DNA of 64,000 bases from Croceicoccus sp. Ery15 (GCF_020985305.1 NZ_CP087588.1:3569190-3633189); one strand, 5' to 3'. Numbered from the stretch's first letter, positions 20,410 through 29,942 are shown. A program made the numbers and translations. The notes: generated from the sequence alone by a model not told the origin.

Positions 20410-20443
20410 CGGGCATCGTGACTGATACGGGGGCATAGGCACC

Positions 20444-22195
20444 ATGGGTGAGAGCGCAAGCGCAGGACTGCTGATCGAAGGCTTCGTCCTGCTCGGCGCG
20501 GCGCTGGTGTTCGTTCTGCTGTTCCGGCGGCTGGGGCTGGGCGCGACGCTGGGCTATCTGGTCGCGGGCGTGGTCGTCGGCCCGCAAGTGCTGGGCCTTG
20601 CCGGAGATGCCGAGGACAAGCTGCATTTCGCCGAGCTTGGCATCACCTTTCTGCTGTTCATCGTCGGCCTCGAACTGGCCCCACAGCGCCTGTGGCGCAT
20701 GCGGCGCGAGATTTTCGGACTGGGATTTGCGCAGGTCGTGCTGTGCGCCGTGGCGATTGTCGCGCTGATCTGGCTGACCACCGGCTTCACCTTTGCCGCC
20801 GTGCTGGCGCTGGGTCTGCCGCTTGCTCTGTCCTCGACCGCGCAGGTCTTGCCGATGCTGCAATCGGCGGGACGCCTGCGGACGCCGTTCGGCGAACGCG
20901 CCTTTGCGGTCCTGCTGTTTCAGGACCTGTCGATCATCCCGCTCCTCACCATCGTCGCCGCGCTCAGCCGCAATCCGGCGGATCAGGCGGGGCCGCCCGG
21001 ATGGCAGCTGGCGCTGATGACGATTGCCGCAGTCGTCGGGCTGATGCTGGTGGGCGCCTATCTTCTGCGCCCGCTCTTGCGGCTGATCGGCAATCTGGGC
21101 GAGCGGGAGATGTTCGTGGTCGCCGGCCTGTTCGCGGTGGTCGGTTCGGCGGCGCTGATGGCATGGCTGGGCCTGTCGACCGCGCTGGGCGCATTCGTCG
21201 CGGGCGTGATGCTGGCCAGCTCTCCCTTCCGGCACGAGCTTGAGGCAGATGTCGAGCCGTTCCGGTCGATCCTGCTGGGGCTGTTCTTCCTTGCGGTGGG
21301 CATGATCCTCGATCTGCAGGCCATTGCCGAACGTCCCGTGTTCGTGATCCTTGGTGCGATCCTGCTCATCGGCGCGAAAACCGGCGTGATCTTTCTGCTG
21401 GGGCTGGTTGCCAAAATGCAATGGCGCAGCGCGCTGGCACTGGGTCTGCTGCTCAGCCAGGGGGGCGAGTTCGGCTTTGTGCTGTTCGCTGCCGCCGAAC
21501 AGGGGCTGCTGATCAGCGGAGAGGCATCGAGCCTGTTCACCGCGATCATCACGATTTCGATGGCGTCCACCCCGTTCCTGATGAAGTTCACGTCCAGCAT
21601 CCGCAAGCCAGCCAATGGCGATAGCGAGGAGCGCGAGGGCCCCGTCAACGAAGGTGCGAGCGCGCTGGTCGTCGGCTATGGCCGCTTTGGCCAGACGGTC
21701 GCGCAGGCCCTGTCGGCGGGCGAGATCGGGCTGACCGTGATCGACCACGATGTCGAACAGATCGACGTGGCACAGGAATTCGGGGCGACCGTCTATTTCG
21801 GCGATGGCACGCGCATGGACCTGTTGCGACAGGCCGGCGCGTCCGAGGCGGAGGCGATCCTGTTCTGCATCGACGGCGACCAGATCGACAGCCATTTGCT
21901 GCGCGAGGTGCACGAGGCTTTTCCCAAGGCGCTGGTCTATATCCGCGCCTATGACCGCCGTTCGATCTTGAAAATGGACCCCGGCGACAAGGATGTGGTG
22001 GTGCGCGAGGTTTACGAATCCGCCATCACCATGGCGCGCGAGGCATTGCGCGGGCTGGGAACCAGCGAGCAGCATATCGACGGCGCGATCGAGGATTATC
22101 GCAAGGTGGATGAAGAGCGGCTGAAGCTGCAACGCGAGGCAGGTGACCTGCGCGCGGGGCGCGACCGCATGTTCGTTCCCGATCCGCGCCACTGA
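20444..22195 (+). CDS. Kef-type monovalent cation:proton antiporter (CPA2) with RCK domain
   Basis: A 583-residue inner-membrane protein with about twelve hydrophobic segments from residue 8 to 380. These include the LGYLVAGVVVGPQVLGL and LGITFLLFIVGLEL signatures of the Na+/H+ exchanger fold. A cytoplasmic TrkA-N/RCK domain follows, starting ALVVGYGRFGQ near residue 406. It most resembles KefB/KefC K+ efflux systems. It sits between hisF and hisE, an unexpected partner for histidine genes. Confidence 0.93.
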   Translation: MGESASAGLLIEGFVLLGAALVFVLLFRRLGLGATLGYLVAGVVVGPQVLGLAGDAEDKLHFAELGITFLLFIVGLELAPQRLWRMRREIFGLGFAQVVLCAVAIVALIWLTTGFTFAAVLALGLPLALSSTAQVLPMLQSAGRLRTPFGERAFAVLLFQDLSIIPLLTIVAALSRNPADQAGPPGWQLALMTIAAVVGLMLVGAYLLRPLLRLIGNLGEREMFVVAGLFAVVGSAALMAWLGLSTALGAFVAGVMLASSPFRHELEADVEPFRSILLGLFFLAVGMILDLQAIAERPVFVILGAILLIGAKTGVIFLLGLVAKMQWRSALALGLLLSQGGEFGFVLFAAAEQGLLISGEASSLFTAIITISMASTPFLMKFTSSIRKPANGDSEEREGPVNEGASALVVGYGRFGQTVAQALSAGEIGLTVIDHDVEQIDVAQEFGATVYFGDGTRMDLLRQAGASEAEAILFCIDGDQIDSHLLREVHEAFPKALVYIRAYDRRSILKMDPGDKDVVVREVYESAITMAREALRGLGTSEQHIDGAIEDYRKVDEERLKLQREAGDLRAGRDRMFVPDPRH

Positions 22196-22224
22196 TGCGC
22201 GCCACAACAGCGAATAAGGGCATC

Positions 22225-22563
22225 ATGACCGACACCACCGACATACTCACCCGCCTTGCCGCGACGATCGAGACCCGCAAGGGCGGTAATCCCGACGAAA
22301 GCTATGTCGCCAAGCTGTTCGACCGCGGCCCCGATTATGCCGCGCGCAAGCTGGGCGAGGAAGCGGTCGAGACCGTCGTCGCCGCGCTGGCGGGCAGCGA
22401 CGGGGAACTGGTGGGCGAGGCGGCGGATGTGATCTTCCACCTGTCGGTCCTGCTTGCCGCGCGCGACCTGTCGATCCTTGACGTGCTGGGCGAACTGGCC
22501 CGCCGCGAAGGGCTGTCGGGGATCGACGAAAAGAACGCACGCAGCGCAAAGGGAGCGAAGTAA
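22225..22563 (+). CDS. hisE: Phosphoribosyl-ATP pyrophosphatase
   Basis: Hydrolyses PR-ATP to PR-AMP in the second step of histidine synthesis. 112 residues. MazG-like helices contain KLGEEAVETVVAA and GEAADVIFHLSVLL. The ATG at 22225 is preceded by AATAAGGG. An in-frame ATG at 22195, overlapping the antiporter stop, is possible. Its stop overlaps the HIT gene start (TAATG). Confidence 0.96.
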   Translation: MTDTTDILTRLAATIETRKGGNPDESYVAKLFDRGPDYAARKLGEEAVETVVAALAGSDGELVGEAADVIFHLSVLLAARDLSILDVLGELARREGLSGIDEKNARSAKGAK

Positions 22564-22946
22564 TGCAGCCTGTCGACCCCATGCAGCCCTATGATCCCGA
22601 CAATATCTTCGCCAAAATCCTGCGCGGCGAAATCCCTTCGACCCGCGTGTACGAGGATGAATGGGCGATCGCCTTTCACGATATCGCGCCGGTCGCGCCC
22701 GTACATGTGCTGGTGATCCCGCGCGGCGCCTATGTCAGCTGGGACGATTTTTCCGACCGTGCACCGGCCGAGGAAGTGGCCGGTTTCGTCAAGGCGGTGG
22801 GCAACGTCGCGCAGCAATTGGGGCTGGTCGAACAGGGCTATCGCCTGATCAACAATATCGGGCCGGACGGCGGGCAGATCGTGCCGCATCTGCATGTCCA
22901 TTTGCTGGGCGGGCGCGTAATGGGGCCAATGCTGACACCGCAATAG
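22563..22946 (+). CDS. HIT-family nucleotide hydrolase
   Basis: A histidine-triad (HINT-like) protein of 127 residues with the motif HLHVHLLGG near the C-terminus. The N-terminal DNIFAKILRGEIPSTRVYED is characteristic of HinT-type purine nucleoside phosphoramidases. It overlaps hisE by one base and so is translated from the same message. Confidence 0.95.
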   Translation: MQPVDPMQPYDPDNIFAKILRGEIPSTRVYEDEWAIAFHDIAPVAPVHVLVIPRGAYVSWDDFSDRAPAEEVAGFVKAVGNVAQQLGLVEQGYRLINNIGPDGGQIVPHLHVHLLGGRVMGPMLTPQ

Positions 22947-23045
22947 CGCGGTTCGACCCCTGTGTTGCCACCATTCGTGGCATCGCCGCGATCAGTGGTT
23001 AACAAGTCCCGCTCCCGCGCTTGTGTGACGAATCGCAGCGCGGCT

Positions 23046-23609
23046 ATGAGCGCAATGTCTATGCGCTCCGACGATGATCCCGATATTTCGCATCATGGCG
23101 AGGCGCTTCCCGTTCCGGCGGGAGGATCGATCCTGCGCGGCGCGCATTATTATGCGGTGCGCGTATTCTTCGAAGATACCGATCTGTCGGGCGTGGTCTA
23201 TCACGCCAACTATCTGCGCTGGTTCGAACGCGCGCGCTCGGACCTGTTGCGCATGCTGGATATCGACCAGCGCCACGCGCATGAAGGGGGTGAGGGCGCC
23301 TATGCCGTCAGCGATCTCGCCATCCGCTATGCGGCGCCCGCGCGGCTGGATGACGATGTGCTGATCGAAACCCGCGCCATGCAAATCGGTCGGGCGTCGT
23401 GCCGGTTGAAACAGCGTGCATTTCGCGACGTTCAATTGCTGGCCGAAATGGATGTGCGCGTCGGTTTCGTCGCCCCCAATGGCCGTCCGCGCCGGCAGCC
23501 CGAAAAATGGCTGGCCGCCTTCGATAATTTCATGAACCGTTCACCTGACGCGGGCAATTCCGCGCCTCAGGGGGTTCTCCCCGATCATTCTCCAGACCTG
23601 AAAGACTGA
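23046..23609 (+). CDS. ybgC: YbgC acyl-CoA thioesterase of the Tol-Pal system
   Basis: A hot-dog-fold (4HBT) thioesterase, first gene of the Tol-Pal operon. The catalytic region FFEDTDLSGVVYHANYLRW lies near residue 41. About 187 residues, with N- and C-terminal extensions over the E. coli protein. The ATG at 23046 is one of three closely spaced in-frame ATGs (23046, 23055, 23061). Its stop overlaps the tolQ ATG (TGATG). Confidence 0.93.
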   Translation: MSAMSMRSDDDPDISHHGEALPVPAGGSILRGAHYYAVRVFFEDTDLSGVVYHANYLRWFERARSDLLRMLDIDQRHAHEGGEGAYAVSDLAIRYAAPARLDDDVLIETRAMQIGRASCRLKQRAFRDVQLLAEMDVRVGFVAPNGRPRRQPEKWLAAFDNFMNRSPDAGNSAPQGVLPDHSPDLKD

Positions 23610-24334
23610 TGTCGATGACCGCAACCGCCCTTGTTCTGGCTGCCGCGATTCCCCCTGCCACCGTGGCCGCGCCCACCCATCTCGATCCGCTGCAACTGTT
23701 CCTCGATGCCGGTATCGTGGTGAAACTGGTCATGGCGGGCCTGCTGCTTGCATCGGTTTGGGTATGGGCGATCATCGTGTCCTTTTCGATGAAGGTCGGA
23801 CGGCTGGAGGCGAAGAACCGTCATTTCGAAAAGAGCTTCTGGCGCAGCGACAATCCCGATGCGCTGATTGCCAACCGCGAAGGCAATCTCCCCTCGCGCT
23901 CGGTGGCAGAGGCGGGGCTGGCCGAATGGCGCGCCTCGACCGAAAGGGGCGTCCGCGACCGCGAGGGTACGCGCGCCCGTCTGACGCAGGCGATGGATGC
24001 GGCGGTCACGACCGAAAGCGACAAGCTTGCCGCGCAGCTCAATTTCCTTGCCACCGTGGGGTCGGTCGCACCCTTCGTGGGGCTGTTCGGCACGGTCTGG
24101 GGCATCATGGAAAGCTTTTTCCAGATCGGTGCGCAGTCCAATACCTCGCTCGCCGTGGTCGCGCCCGGTATTTCCGAGGCCTTGTTCGCAACCGCCATCG
24201 GCCTGTTCGCGGCCATCCCTGCGGTGATCGCCTATAACCGTTTCTCGCACCGCGTCGGCACGTATGAAACGCGCCTCTACCGCTTTGCCGACAAGCTGCA
24301 CGCCTCGCTCAGCCGCGAACTGGAGGCGATGTAA
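23609..24334 (+). CDS. tolQ: Tol-Pal system proton channel TolQ
   Basis: A MotA/ExbB-family inner-membrane protein that forms the proton channel with TolR and energises TolA. 241 residues. The first membrane helix is near residues 38-58, and a large cytoplasmic loop follows. Two later helices include FLATVGSVAPFVGLFGTVWGIM (near 148) and ISEALFATAIGLFAAIPAVI (near 190). It starts in overlap with ybgC and is followed by tolR without a gap. Confidence 0.97.
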   Translation: MSMTATALVLAAAIPPATVAAPTHLDPLQLFLDAGIVVKLVMAGLLLASVWVWAIIVSFSMKVGRLEAKNRHFEKSFWRSDNPDALIANREGNLPSRSVAEAGLAEWRASTERGVRDREGTRARLTQAMDAAVTTESDKLAAQLNFLATVGSVAPFVGLFGTVWGIMESFFQIGAQSNTSLAVVAPGISEALFATAIGLFAAIPAVIAYNRFSHRVGTYETRLYRFADKLHASLSRELEAM

Positions 24335-24793
24335 ATGGGCGCAAGGCTCGCATCATCAGGCGGCGGCGGGCGCGGCAGGCGCGGACGCCATGGCCGTGCG
24401 CCCATGGCCGAGATCAATGTCACGCCGATGGTCGACGTGATGCTGGTGCTGCTGATCATCTTTATGGTCGCGGCCCCGCTGCTGGTCGCGGGCGTGCCGG
24501 TCGATCTGCCCGACAGCCAGGCCGACGCCCTGAATAACGAGGACCGGCAGATCAGCGTCTCTCTCGACGAACAGGGCCTCATCTATATCGACGAGGATCG
24601 CGTGCCCGCGGGCGATTTTGCCGACAGGCTGGCCGCCATTTCGCCGCCCGATGCGGTGAACGCGCCGCCGGTCGTGCTGCGTGCCGACCGTTCGCTGGAT
24701 TATGGCCGGGTGGTGGCAGTGATGGGGGCCTTGAATGCCGCCGGATTCCGCCAGATATCGCTGGTCACACACGGTTCATCTGAAAGCCCATAG
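24335..24793 (+). CDS. tolR: Tol-Pal system protein TolR
   Basis: An ExbD-family protein with one membrane helix (INVTPMVDVMLVLLIIFMV, about residues 28-46), including the conserved Asp of VDVMLVLL required for proton transfer. A periplasmic domain follows. The N-terminus is unusually rich in Gly and Arg (GGGGRGRRGRHGR). 152 residues. It lies directly after tolQ and 3 bases before tolA. Confidence 0.96.
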   Translation: MGARLASSGGGGRGRRGRHGRAPMAEINVTPMVDVMLVLLIIFMVAAPLLVAGVPVDLPDSQADALNNEDRQISVSLDEQGLIYIDEDRVPAGDFADRLAAISPPDAVNAPPVVLRADRSLDYGRVVAVMGALNAAGFRQISLVTHGSSESP

Positions 24794-24796
24794 CCG

Positions 24797-25642
24797 ATGG
24801 CGAATATGCGTTCCGCCTTTGCCCTTTACGATGCGCCCGAATCGCCCGCTTTCGGGCAGGAGGAGCGCGTTGGGCTGGGCATTGCCATCGTGGCTCATGC
24901 CATTCTGTTCGCAGGGCTGGCATGGTGGGATTCCTCGCCCGAGCCGGTGGACCTGCCCGAACGAATTTCGGTAACCGTTTCGGACGAAATCGCGCTGGAA
25001 TCGATCTCGCCCAATCCGATGGCCGATCCGGCCCCCTCGGTCGCGCCCGAGATCGGAGAGATCCGGCCCGCTGCCGAATCGGTTCCCGAACCCGTGCCGG
25101 TCACTGCCGCGCCGGTTGAAACACCGCGTCCCGCACCGACCCCGCGTCCGAACCCGACGCCAGCGCCCCAGCCCAAAGCGCGCCAGCCCGAACCGAAACC
25201 CACGCCGCCGCAGCCCAAACAGCAACCGCGCGAGAAACAGCAGGCGCAGGGCAGCCGGATCGGTTCGGACTTCCTGTCGGGCACCGGCGGCAGCGGTTCC
25301 GACCGCGAGCAACCGGCGGAACGAGCAGGACCGGCAACCGCCGCCTCGCTCTCCTCGGCCATTGCGCGCGCGTTGAAACCGCACTGGACCGCGCCGCAAG
25401 GGGCAGATGCCGAAAAGCTCGTCACCGTGCTCGCATGGCGCATGAACCGCGATGGCAGCCTTGCGGGCCGCCCCGAAGTCGTGTCGCAGTCGGGCATTAC
25501 CGAAGCCAACCGGGCGCAGGCCGACCGCCACGCCGAACTCGCCATCAGGGCGGTGCAGCTGGCTGCGCCGTTCGACCTTCCGTCTGAATATTACGATAGC
25601 TGGAAACGCGTGGATGCGTTCCGTTTCGACCGGAGACTCTAA
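24797..25642 (+). CDS. tolA: TolA / TonB-C-terminal-like protein
   Basis: Links the inner-membrane TolQR motor to Pal and TolB. 281 residues. One membrane helix near residues 28-46, then a Pro/Lys/Gln-rich periplasmic linker (about 85-160) and a C-terminal domain ending SEYYDSWKRVDAFRFD, with the SSAIARALKPHW region near 195. The linker is much shorter than the long helix of E. coli TolA, as usual in alphaproteobacteria. Its position fixes the assignment. Confidence 0.93.
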   Translation: MANMRSAFALYDAPESPAFGQEERVGLGIAIVAHAILFAGLAWWDSSPEPVDLPERISVTVSDEIALESISPNPMADPAPSVAPEIGEIRPAAESVPEPVPVTAAPVETPRPAPTPRPNPTPAPQPKARQPEPKPTPPQPKQQPREKQQAQGSRIGSDFLSGTGGSGSDREQPAERAGPATAASLSSAIARALKPHWTAPQGADAEKLVTVLAWRMNRDGSLAGRPEVVSQSGITEANRAQADRHAELAIRAVQLAAPFDLPSEYYDSWKRVDAFRFDRRL

Positions 25643-25644
25643 GG

Positions 25645-27003
25645 ATGCTCAAAGCTCACCGGCCTCATATTTTCGCCCTGTTCGCGGCTGCCATCGCCGC
25701 AACGTCCATGCCTGCTGCCGCACAGGAATCGGGAGGGCTGACCGGCTCCGTCTCCGACGAAAGCGAATGGCAGGATCTGGGCATCGCCATCCCCGCCTTT
25801 CCAACCGACCGCGACCAGCCGACCCCTGCCGCCCCGCAAACCACGTCGAAGCTGGGCGTGGAACTGGCGCGGGTGATCACGGCCGATTTGCAGAACAACG
25901 GCCTGTTCAAGCCGGTCGGCCCCGACCGCCTGCCCAAGATCGCCTTTAGCGAGGCGACCAATCCGCAATTCGACCGCTGGCGTCCGCTGGGCACCGACAT
26001 GCTGGTGCACGGCTATGTGACCGCCGCTGCCAATAACCAGCTGACGGTGGGCTGCTATCTCTATGACGTGCAGCTGGGCAGCGAACTGGTGCGCGAAGGC
26101 TATGTCGTGGCGCCTGCCGACTGGCGCCGCGCCGCGCATAAATGCGCCGATATGATCTATTCGCGCCTGTCGGGCGAGGAACCGTTTTTCGACAGCCGCA
26201 TCGCCTATATCGCGGAGACCGGCCCCAAGGGAAACCGGCGCAAGCGTCTGGCCATCATGGATTCGGATGGCGCGAATCATCGTTTCATCACCAGCGGATC
26301 GTCGAGCGCGCTGACCCCGCGCTATTCGCCCGATTATTCCAAGATCGCCTATCTGTCCTATTCCGACGGCAATCCGCGCATCTATGTCTATGATATCCAG
26401 AGCGGGCGTCAGACACTGGTTACGCAGGCCAGCGGCCCGACCTTTGCGCCGCGCTGGTCACCCGATGGCCGCTATATTCTCTATTCCATGGCGATTGCCG
26501 GCAATACCGACATTTACCGTGTTTCGGCCAGCGGCGGCGGCACGCCCGTCAAGCTGACCGACAGCCCCGGCATCGACATCGGCGGGTCCTATTCGCCCGA
26601 TGGCAAGCGGATCGTGTTTGAATCCGACCGTTCGGGCAGCCAGCAAATCTATGTGATGGATGCCGACGGATCGAACCAGCGCCGGATCAGCTTTTTCGGC
26701 GGCCGCGCGGCGACGCCGGAATGGAGCCCGCGCGGCGACCAGATCGCCTTTACCCATATCGCCGGCGATCTGCGGGTCGCGGTAATGAGCCCGTCGGGCG
26801 GCGGCATGCGCCATCTGACCAATGCGTGGCAGGACGAGGCCCCGACGTGGAGCCCCAATGGCCGCATCATCCAGTTCTTCCGCACGACGAAGAACACTGG
26901 CCAAACTTCGCTGTGGCAGGTCGACCTGACCGGTCGCCACCTGCGCAAGCTGGATACGCCCGAAGACGCTTCCGACCCCGCATGGGGACCGGTTCTGCCC
27001 TAA
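25645..27003 (+). CDS. tolB: Tol-Pal system beta-propeller protein TolB
   Basis: A periplasmic protein that binds Pal. The signal peptide ends near AAAQES. The N-terminal TolB domain spans about residues 40-160. The six-bladed propeller then carries WD40-like repeats of the form YSPDYSKIAYLS, WSPDGRYILYS, YSPDGKRIVFESDRSGSQQ and WSPRGDQIAFT. 452 residues, normal. It lies 2 bases after tolA. Confidence 0.98.
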   Translation: MLKAHRPHIFALFAAAIAATSMPAAAQESGGLTGSVSDESEWQDLGIAIPAFPTDRDQPTPAAPQTTSKLGVELARVITADLQNNGLFKPVGPDRLPKIAFSEATNPQFDRWRPLGTDMLVHGYVTAAANNQLTVGCYLYDVQLGSELVREGYVVAPADWRRAAHKCADMIYSRLSGEEPFFDSRIAYIAETGPKGNRRKRLAIMDSDGANHRFITSGSSSALTPRYSPDYSKIAYLSYSDGNPRIYVYDIQSGRQTLVTQASGPTFAPRWSPDGRYILYSMAIAGNTDIYRVSASGGGTPVKLTDSPGIDIGGSYSPDGKRIVFESDRSGSQQIYVMDADGSNQRRISFFGGRAATPEWSPRGDQIAFTHIAGDLRVAVMSPSGGGMRHLTNAWQDEAPTWSPNGRIIQFFRTTKNTGQTSLWQVDLTGRHLRKLDTPEDASDPAWGPVLP

Positions 27004-27124
27004 CTGCGTTATCCCTTTAATGCCGCGCGTCCGATGGGTCCGGACGTACGGAATCGATTGACCCGACCGCCTGATGCGAGGCATTCCGTTATGGGCCCGC
27101 AATATAAGAATAAGGAGCTTTGAA

Positions 27125-27637
27125 ATGTCGCTCTTGAACCGCCAGTCTGCCGTTCTCCTCATCGCTGCCAGCACGCTTGCGCTTGGCGCGTGTAAGTCGA
27201 CGCCCGACGAACTGCCGCCCGAACCGACCCCGATGCCGACGCCCGCTCCCGCGCCCGCACCCAGCGGTCCGGTGCCCGGCAGCCAGGAAGATTTCGTCGC
27301 CTCGGTCTCGTCGGATCGCATCTTCTTCGACACCGACCGTTACAATGTCGACAGCGCCGACATGGCCACGCTGCAAAGCCAGGCCCAGTGGCTGGCCCGC
27401 TATCCCAACGTGCGTGTCACGATCGAGGGGCATGCCGACGAACGCGGCACCCGCGAATACAACCTCGCGCTGGGTGAACGCCGCGCCAATGCCGCGAAAA
27501 ACTATCTCGTCGGACTTGGCATCCAGGCTGGCCGCATCAATGTGGTGAGCTATGGCAAGGAACGTCCGGTCGCCCTTGGCTCTGACGAGCAGAGCTGGGC
27601 GCAGAACCGCCGTGCGGTGACCGTCACGGTTCAGTAA
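27125..27637 (+). CDS. pal: Peptidoglycan-associated lipoprotein Pal
   Basis: An outer-membrane lipoprotein that binds peptidoglycan. The lipobox LALGAC is at about residues 19-24. A Pro-rich stretch leads to an OmpA-like domain with IFFDTDRYNVDS, NVRVTIEGHADERGTREYN and LGERRANAAKNYL. 170 residues. The ATG at 27125 follows the near-perfect ribosome site AAGGAG. A 121-base gap after tolB may hold a separate promoter. Confidence 0.98.
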   Translation: MSLLNRQSAVLLIAASTLALGACKSTPDELPPEPTPMPTPAPAPAPSGPVPGSQEDFVASVSSDRIFFDTDRYNVDSADMATLQSQAQWLARYPNVRVTIEGHADERGTREYNLALGERRANAAKNYLVGLGIQAGRINVVSYGKERPVALGSDEQSWAQNRRAVTVTVQ

Positions 27638-27718
27638 ATCCTCGGGTGGGCGGTCCGTCGATGCTTTTCGGCGGATCGCCCCTCGACCCCCGGCGATCCA
27701 GCCTGTAACGGTTTTTCC

Positions 27719-28264
27719 ATGGCACGTTCGGGTCGATCGATGGACTGGGGTTTTCCCCGCTGGCGCGGCTATGAAGCCGGACGCGAGGCACAGACGGTAC
27801 GCCTGTGCGACCGCCACGGATGCGAGGAGCCGGGCAATTGCCCCGCACCCAAATCTCCCAACAGCCCCGACCGCTGGTATTTCTGCGAAAAGCACGCCGC
27901 CGAATATAATCGCGGTTGGGACTATTTCGCGGGTCTCGATGCCGAGGAAGCCGCCGCCCGTGCCGCGGGAGAGCGTTCGGAGAATGCCGGATATCAGCAG
28001 GCTTCGCACTACGGCTGGGGCGGATCGGGAGACGGTTCGCGCAGTCGGGACGAGATCAACGCGCTCGACGCGCTGGATCTGGAATATGACGTCGACTTCG
28101 CCACCATCAAGAAAGCATGGCGGGCCAAGGCGAAGGAAGTGCACCCCGATGTGAAACCGGGTGATGACGCGGCTGCCAAGGAATTTCACAAGCTGCAACT
28201 GGCCTATGAAGTGCTGCGCGCTGCCGAAGAGCGCCGCAGCTGGCATGGCCATCCCGAAGGATAG
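27719..28264 (+). CDS. J-domain protein
   Basis: 181 residues with a C-terminal J domain (about residues 117-175): YDVDFATIKKAWRAKAKEVHPDVKPGDDA contains the essential HPD motif. The N-terminal half has cysteines (LCDRHGCEEPGNC and YFCEKH) that may bind zinc. This is not DnaJ itself but a small J protein, probably a specialised co-chaperone stimulating DnaK. It lies 81 bases after pal and ends at a strong terminator. Confidence 0.92.
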   Translation: MARSGRSMDWGFPRWRGYEAGREAQTVRLCDRHGCEEPGNCPAPKSPNSPDRWYFCEKHAAEYNRGWDYFAGLDAEEAAARAAGERSENAGYQQASHYGWGGSGDGSRSRDEINALDALDLEYDVDFATIKKAWRAKAKEVHPDVKPGDDAAAKEFHKLQLAYEVLRAAEERRSWHGHPEG

Positions 28265-28324
28265 ATCGCGCCAATAGCGGCGCGAACGCCACGCCCCCGC
28301 GCACCCAGTCCAGTGTGAAACGCA

Positions 28325-28356
28325 AAAGGCGCAAGCGGTATACCGCTTGCGCCTTT
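28325..28356. terminator. Bidirectional terminator, perfect 32-base palindrome
   Basis: AAAGGCGCAAGCGGTA is followed immediately by its exact reverse complement. The flanking A and T runs give it terminator form on both strands. It lies between the convergent J-protein gene and infC and would stop both. Confidence 0.9.
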
Positions 28357-28381
28357 GCTATCGCCGTATTGACGCGACCGT

Positions 28382-28924
28382 TTATTTTGGGGCCAGCACC
28401 ATCAGCATCTGGCGGCCTTCCATGCGCGGATAGGCTTCGACCTTGGCGATCTCTTCCACGTCTTCCTGCACGCGCTTGAGCAGGTTCATGCCCAGCTCCT
28501 GGTGCGAAAGCTCGCGCCCGCGGAACCGCAGGGTCAGCTTCACCTTGTCGCCGTTTTCGATGAACTTGTTCACATTACGCATTTTCACGTCGTAATCGTG
28601 GTCATCGATATTGGGACGCATCTTGATCTCTTTGAGTTCCTGCGTCTTTTGCGTCTTGCGGGCGGCATTGGCCTTTTTCTGGGCTTCGTACCGGTATTTG
28701 CCGACGTCGAGGAACTTGCAGACCGGCGGGTCGGCATTGGGCGAAACCTCGACCAGATCGAGCCCGACTTCGGCCGCGCGTTCGATCGCCTCACGCGTGT
28801 ACATCACCCCGAGATTCTCGCCTTCGTCATCGATGACGCGAACCTTGTCGACCTGAATGAAATTATTATATCGCGGCCCGCTCTTGACCGGCGGTTGCAA
28901 ACTGCGACGGGGTGGACGTGCTAT
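28382..28924 (-). CDS. infC: Translation initiation factor IF-3, probable ATA start
   Basis: IF-3 controls start-codon fidelity and ribosome splitting. The N-domain ([20 protein letters not shown]), linker ([13 protein letters not shown]) and C-domain ([18 protein letters not shown]) are present. The frame has no ATG near the family N-terminus. The ATA at 28924 lies 8 bases after AAGGAG and gives the usual length of about 180 residues. The alternative GTG at 28969 would add 15 residues and has no such ribosome site. A rare start codon fits IF-3 autoregulation. Confidence 0.9.
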   Translation of the reverse strand: MARPPRRSLQPPVKSGPRYNNFIQVDKVRVIDDEGENLGVMYTREAIERAAEVGLDLVEVSPNADPPVCKFLDVGKYRYEAQKKANAARKTQKTQELKEIKMRPNIDDHDYDVKMRNVNKFIENGDKVKLTLRFRGRELSHQELGMNLLKRVQEDVEEIAKVEAYPRMEGRQMLMVLAPK

Positions 28925-29192
28925 GGGGCCTTCTCCTTCGGTTGCCTCGAACCATTCACTCAAACACACGGCTGACGCGGGCCATAAAGGCAGTGATCGG
29001 TCAGTCGCAAAAATCGCCGCCCGCCATTGGCTGGATGCCGATGGTCAGGGCAGGCCGAAACCTTTAGCGGGCGCTCTTATCCCTAAACGGGCCCAAGTTA
29101 AAGAGAGAACAGGACGCCGGAACGACGCCTTTTGCGCAAGGTGTGGACGATAAATAGGGGTTTGCCCCCGCGAATCCAACCCCGCGCCGGTT

Positions 29193-29942
29193 TCAGGCGG
29201 CCTTTCCGCCGGTTTTCGTGCTTGCAGGCCAAAGCGGGAATCGCAGCAATTTGCCTGCCGCCGGAACCGCCGCCTCGATCGTGCGGGCGGGTTGCAGCGC
29301 CGCGACGATGGCGGGATCGTCCGCGTTCATGCCGCCCGTCAGCGCGCCGCATGCGGGCAGCACCATGCGTCCGCCTCGATTGCCCGACCCATGGGCCACA
29401 ACGGCGCATGGCCGCACGATTCGCCGTCCGCGCAGCGACAATTGCAGGCGGGGATGGAAATGGCCCGACAGTTCGGGCCGCATCTCGTCGGCACGGGCGA
29501 TATGGCGCAGCACGATGCCCGCGATCTCCATCTCGGTCACTTGCGTACCGCCGGGCGCTGCGGCCTCGCCGTGTTTCTCGTCGTGATTGCCGGTGATCCA
29601 CACCCAGTCCAGCGCGCGGGTCAGCGCGTCGAGCATGCCGCGCGCATGCGGCTCCATCCGCTCCGGTCCGGCGGCATCGTGGAAATTATCGCCCAGCGTG
29701 AACACCCGCCGCGCACCGGTCGCCCGCACTGCCTGCGCCACACGTTCCAATGTCTCGCGGCTGTCATAGGGGGGCAGCATCTGGCCGGTTTGCGCATAAA
29801 AGCTGGCCTTTTCCAGATGCAGGTCGGCCACGATCAGTGCATTCTCCCGCTCCCAATATAGCGCGCGGCCGATGCCTGCATCGGCGACCATGCGCCATGC
29901 CTGACCGGCAAATTCGAAAGGGGCGAACGAAACGGGAACCAT
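29193..29942 (-). CDS. pdeM: Ligase-associated DNA-damage metallophosphoesterase PdeM
   Basis: A calcineurin-like phosphoesterase of 249 residues. The five metal motifs are visible: DLHLEK (near 43), LGDNFHD (near 90), TGNHDE (near 124), and GHFHPR (near 165), with the terminal HGSGNRG region. It resembles the PdeM subfamily that usually sits beside ligase D-like and Lhr-type helicase genes; none is in view here. The start ATG (29942) is divergent from hemF by 46 bases. Confidence 0.85.
   Translation of the reverse strand: MVPVSFAPFEFAGQAWRMVADAGIGRALYWERENALIVADLHLEKASFYAQTGQMLPPYDSRETLERVAQAVRATGARRVFTLGDNFHDAAGPERMEPHARGMLDALTRALDWVWITGNHDEKHGEAAAPGGTQVTEMEIAGIVLRHIARADEMRPELSGHFHPRLQLSLRGRRIVRPCAVVAHGSGNRGGRMVLPACGALTGGMNADDPAIVAALQPARTIEAAVPAAGKLLRFPLWPASTKTGGKAA

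Noticed and set aside
20294..22207. 637-codon open frame opposite the antiporter
   Set aside because: Composition (Gln/Arg/His-rich) is that of an antisense shadow; the plus-strand antiporter is clear.
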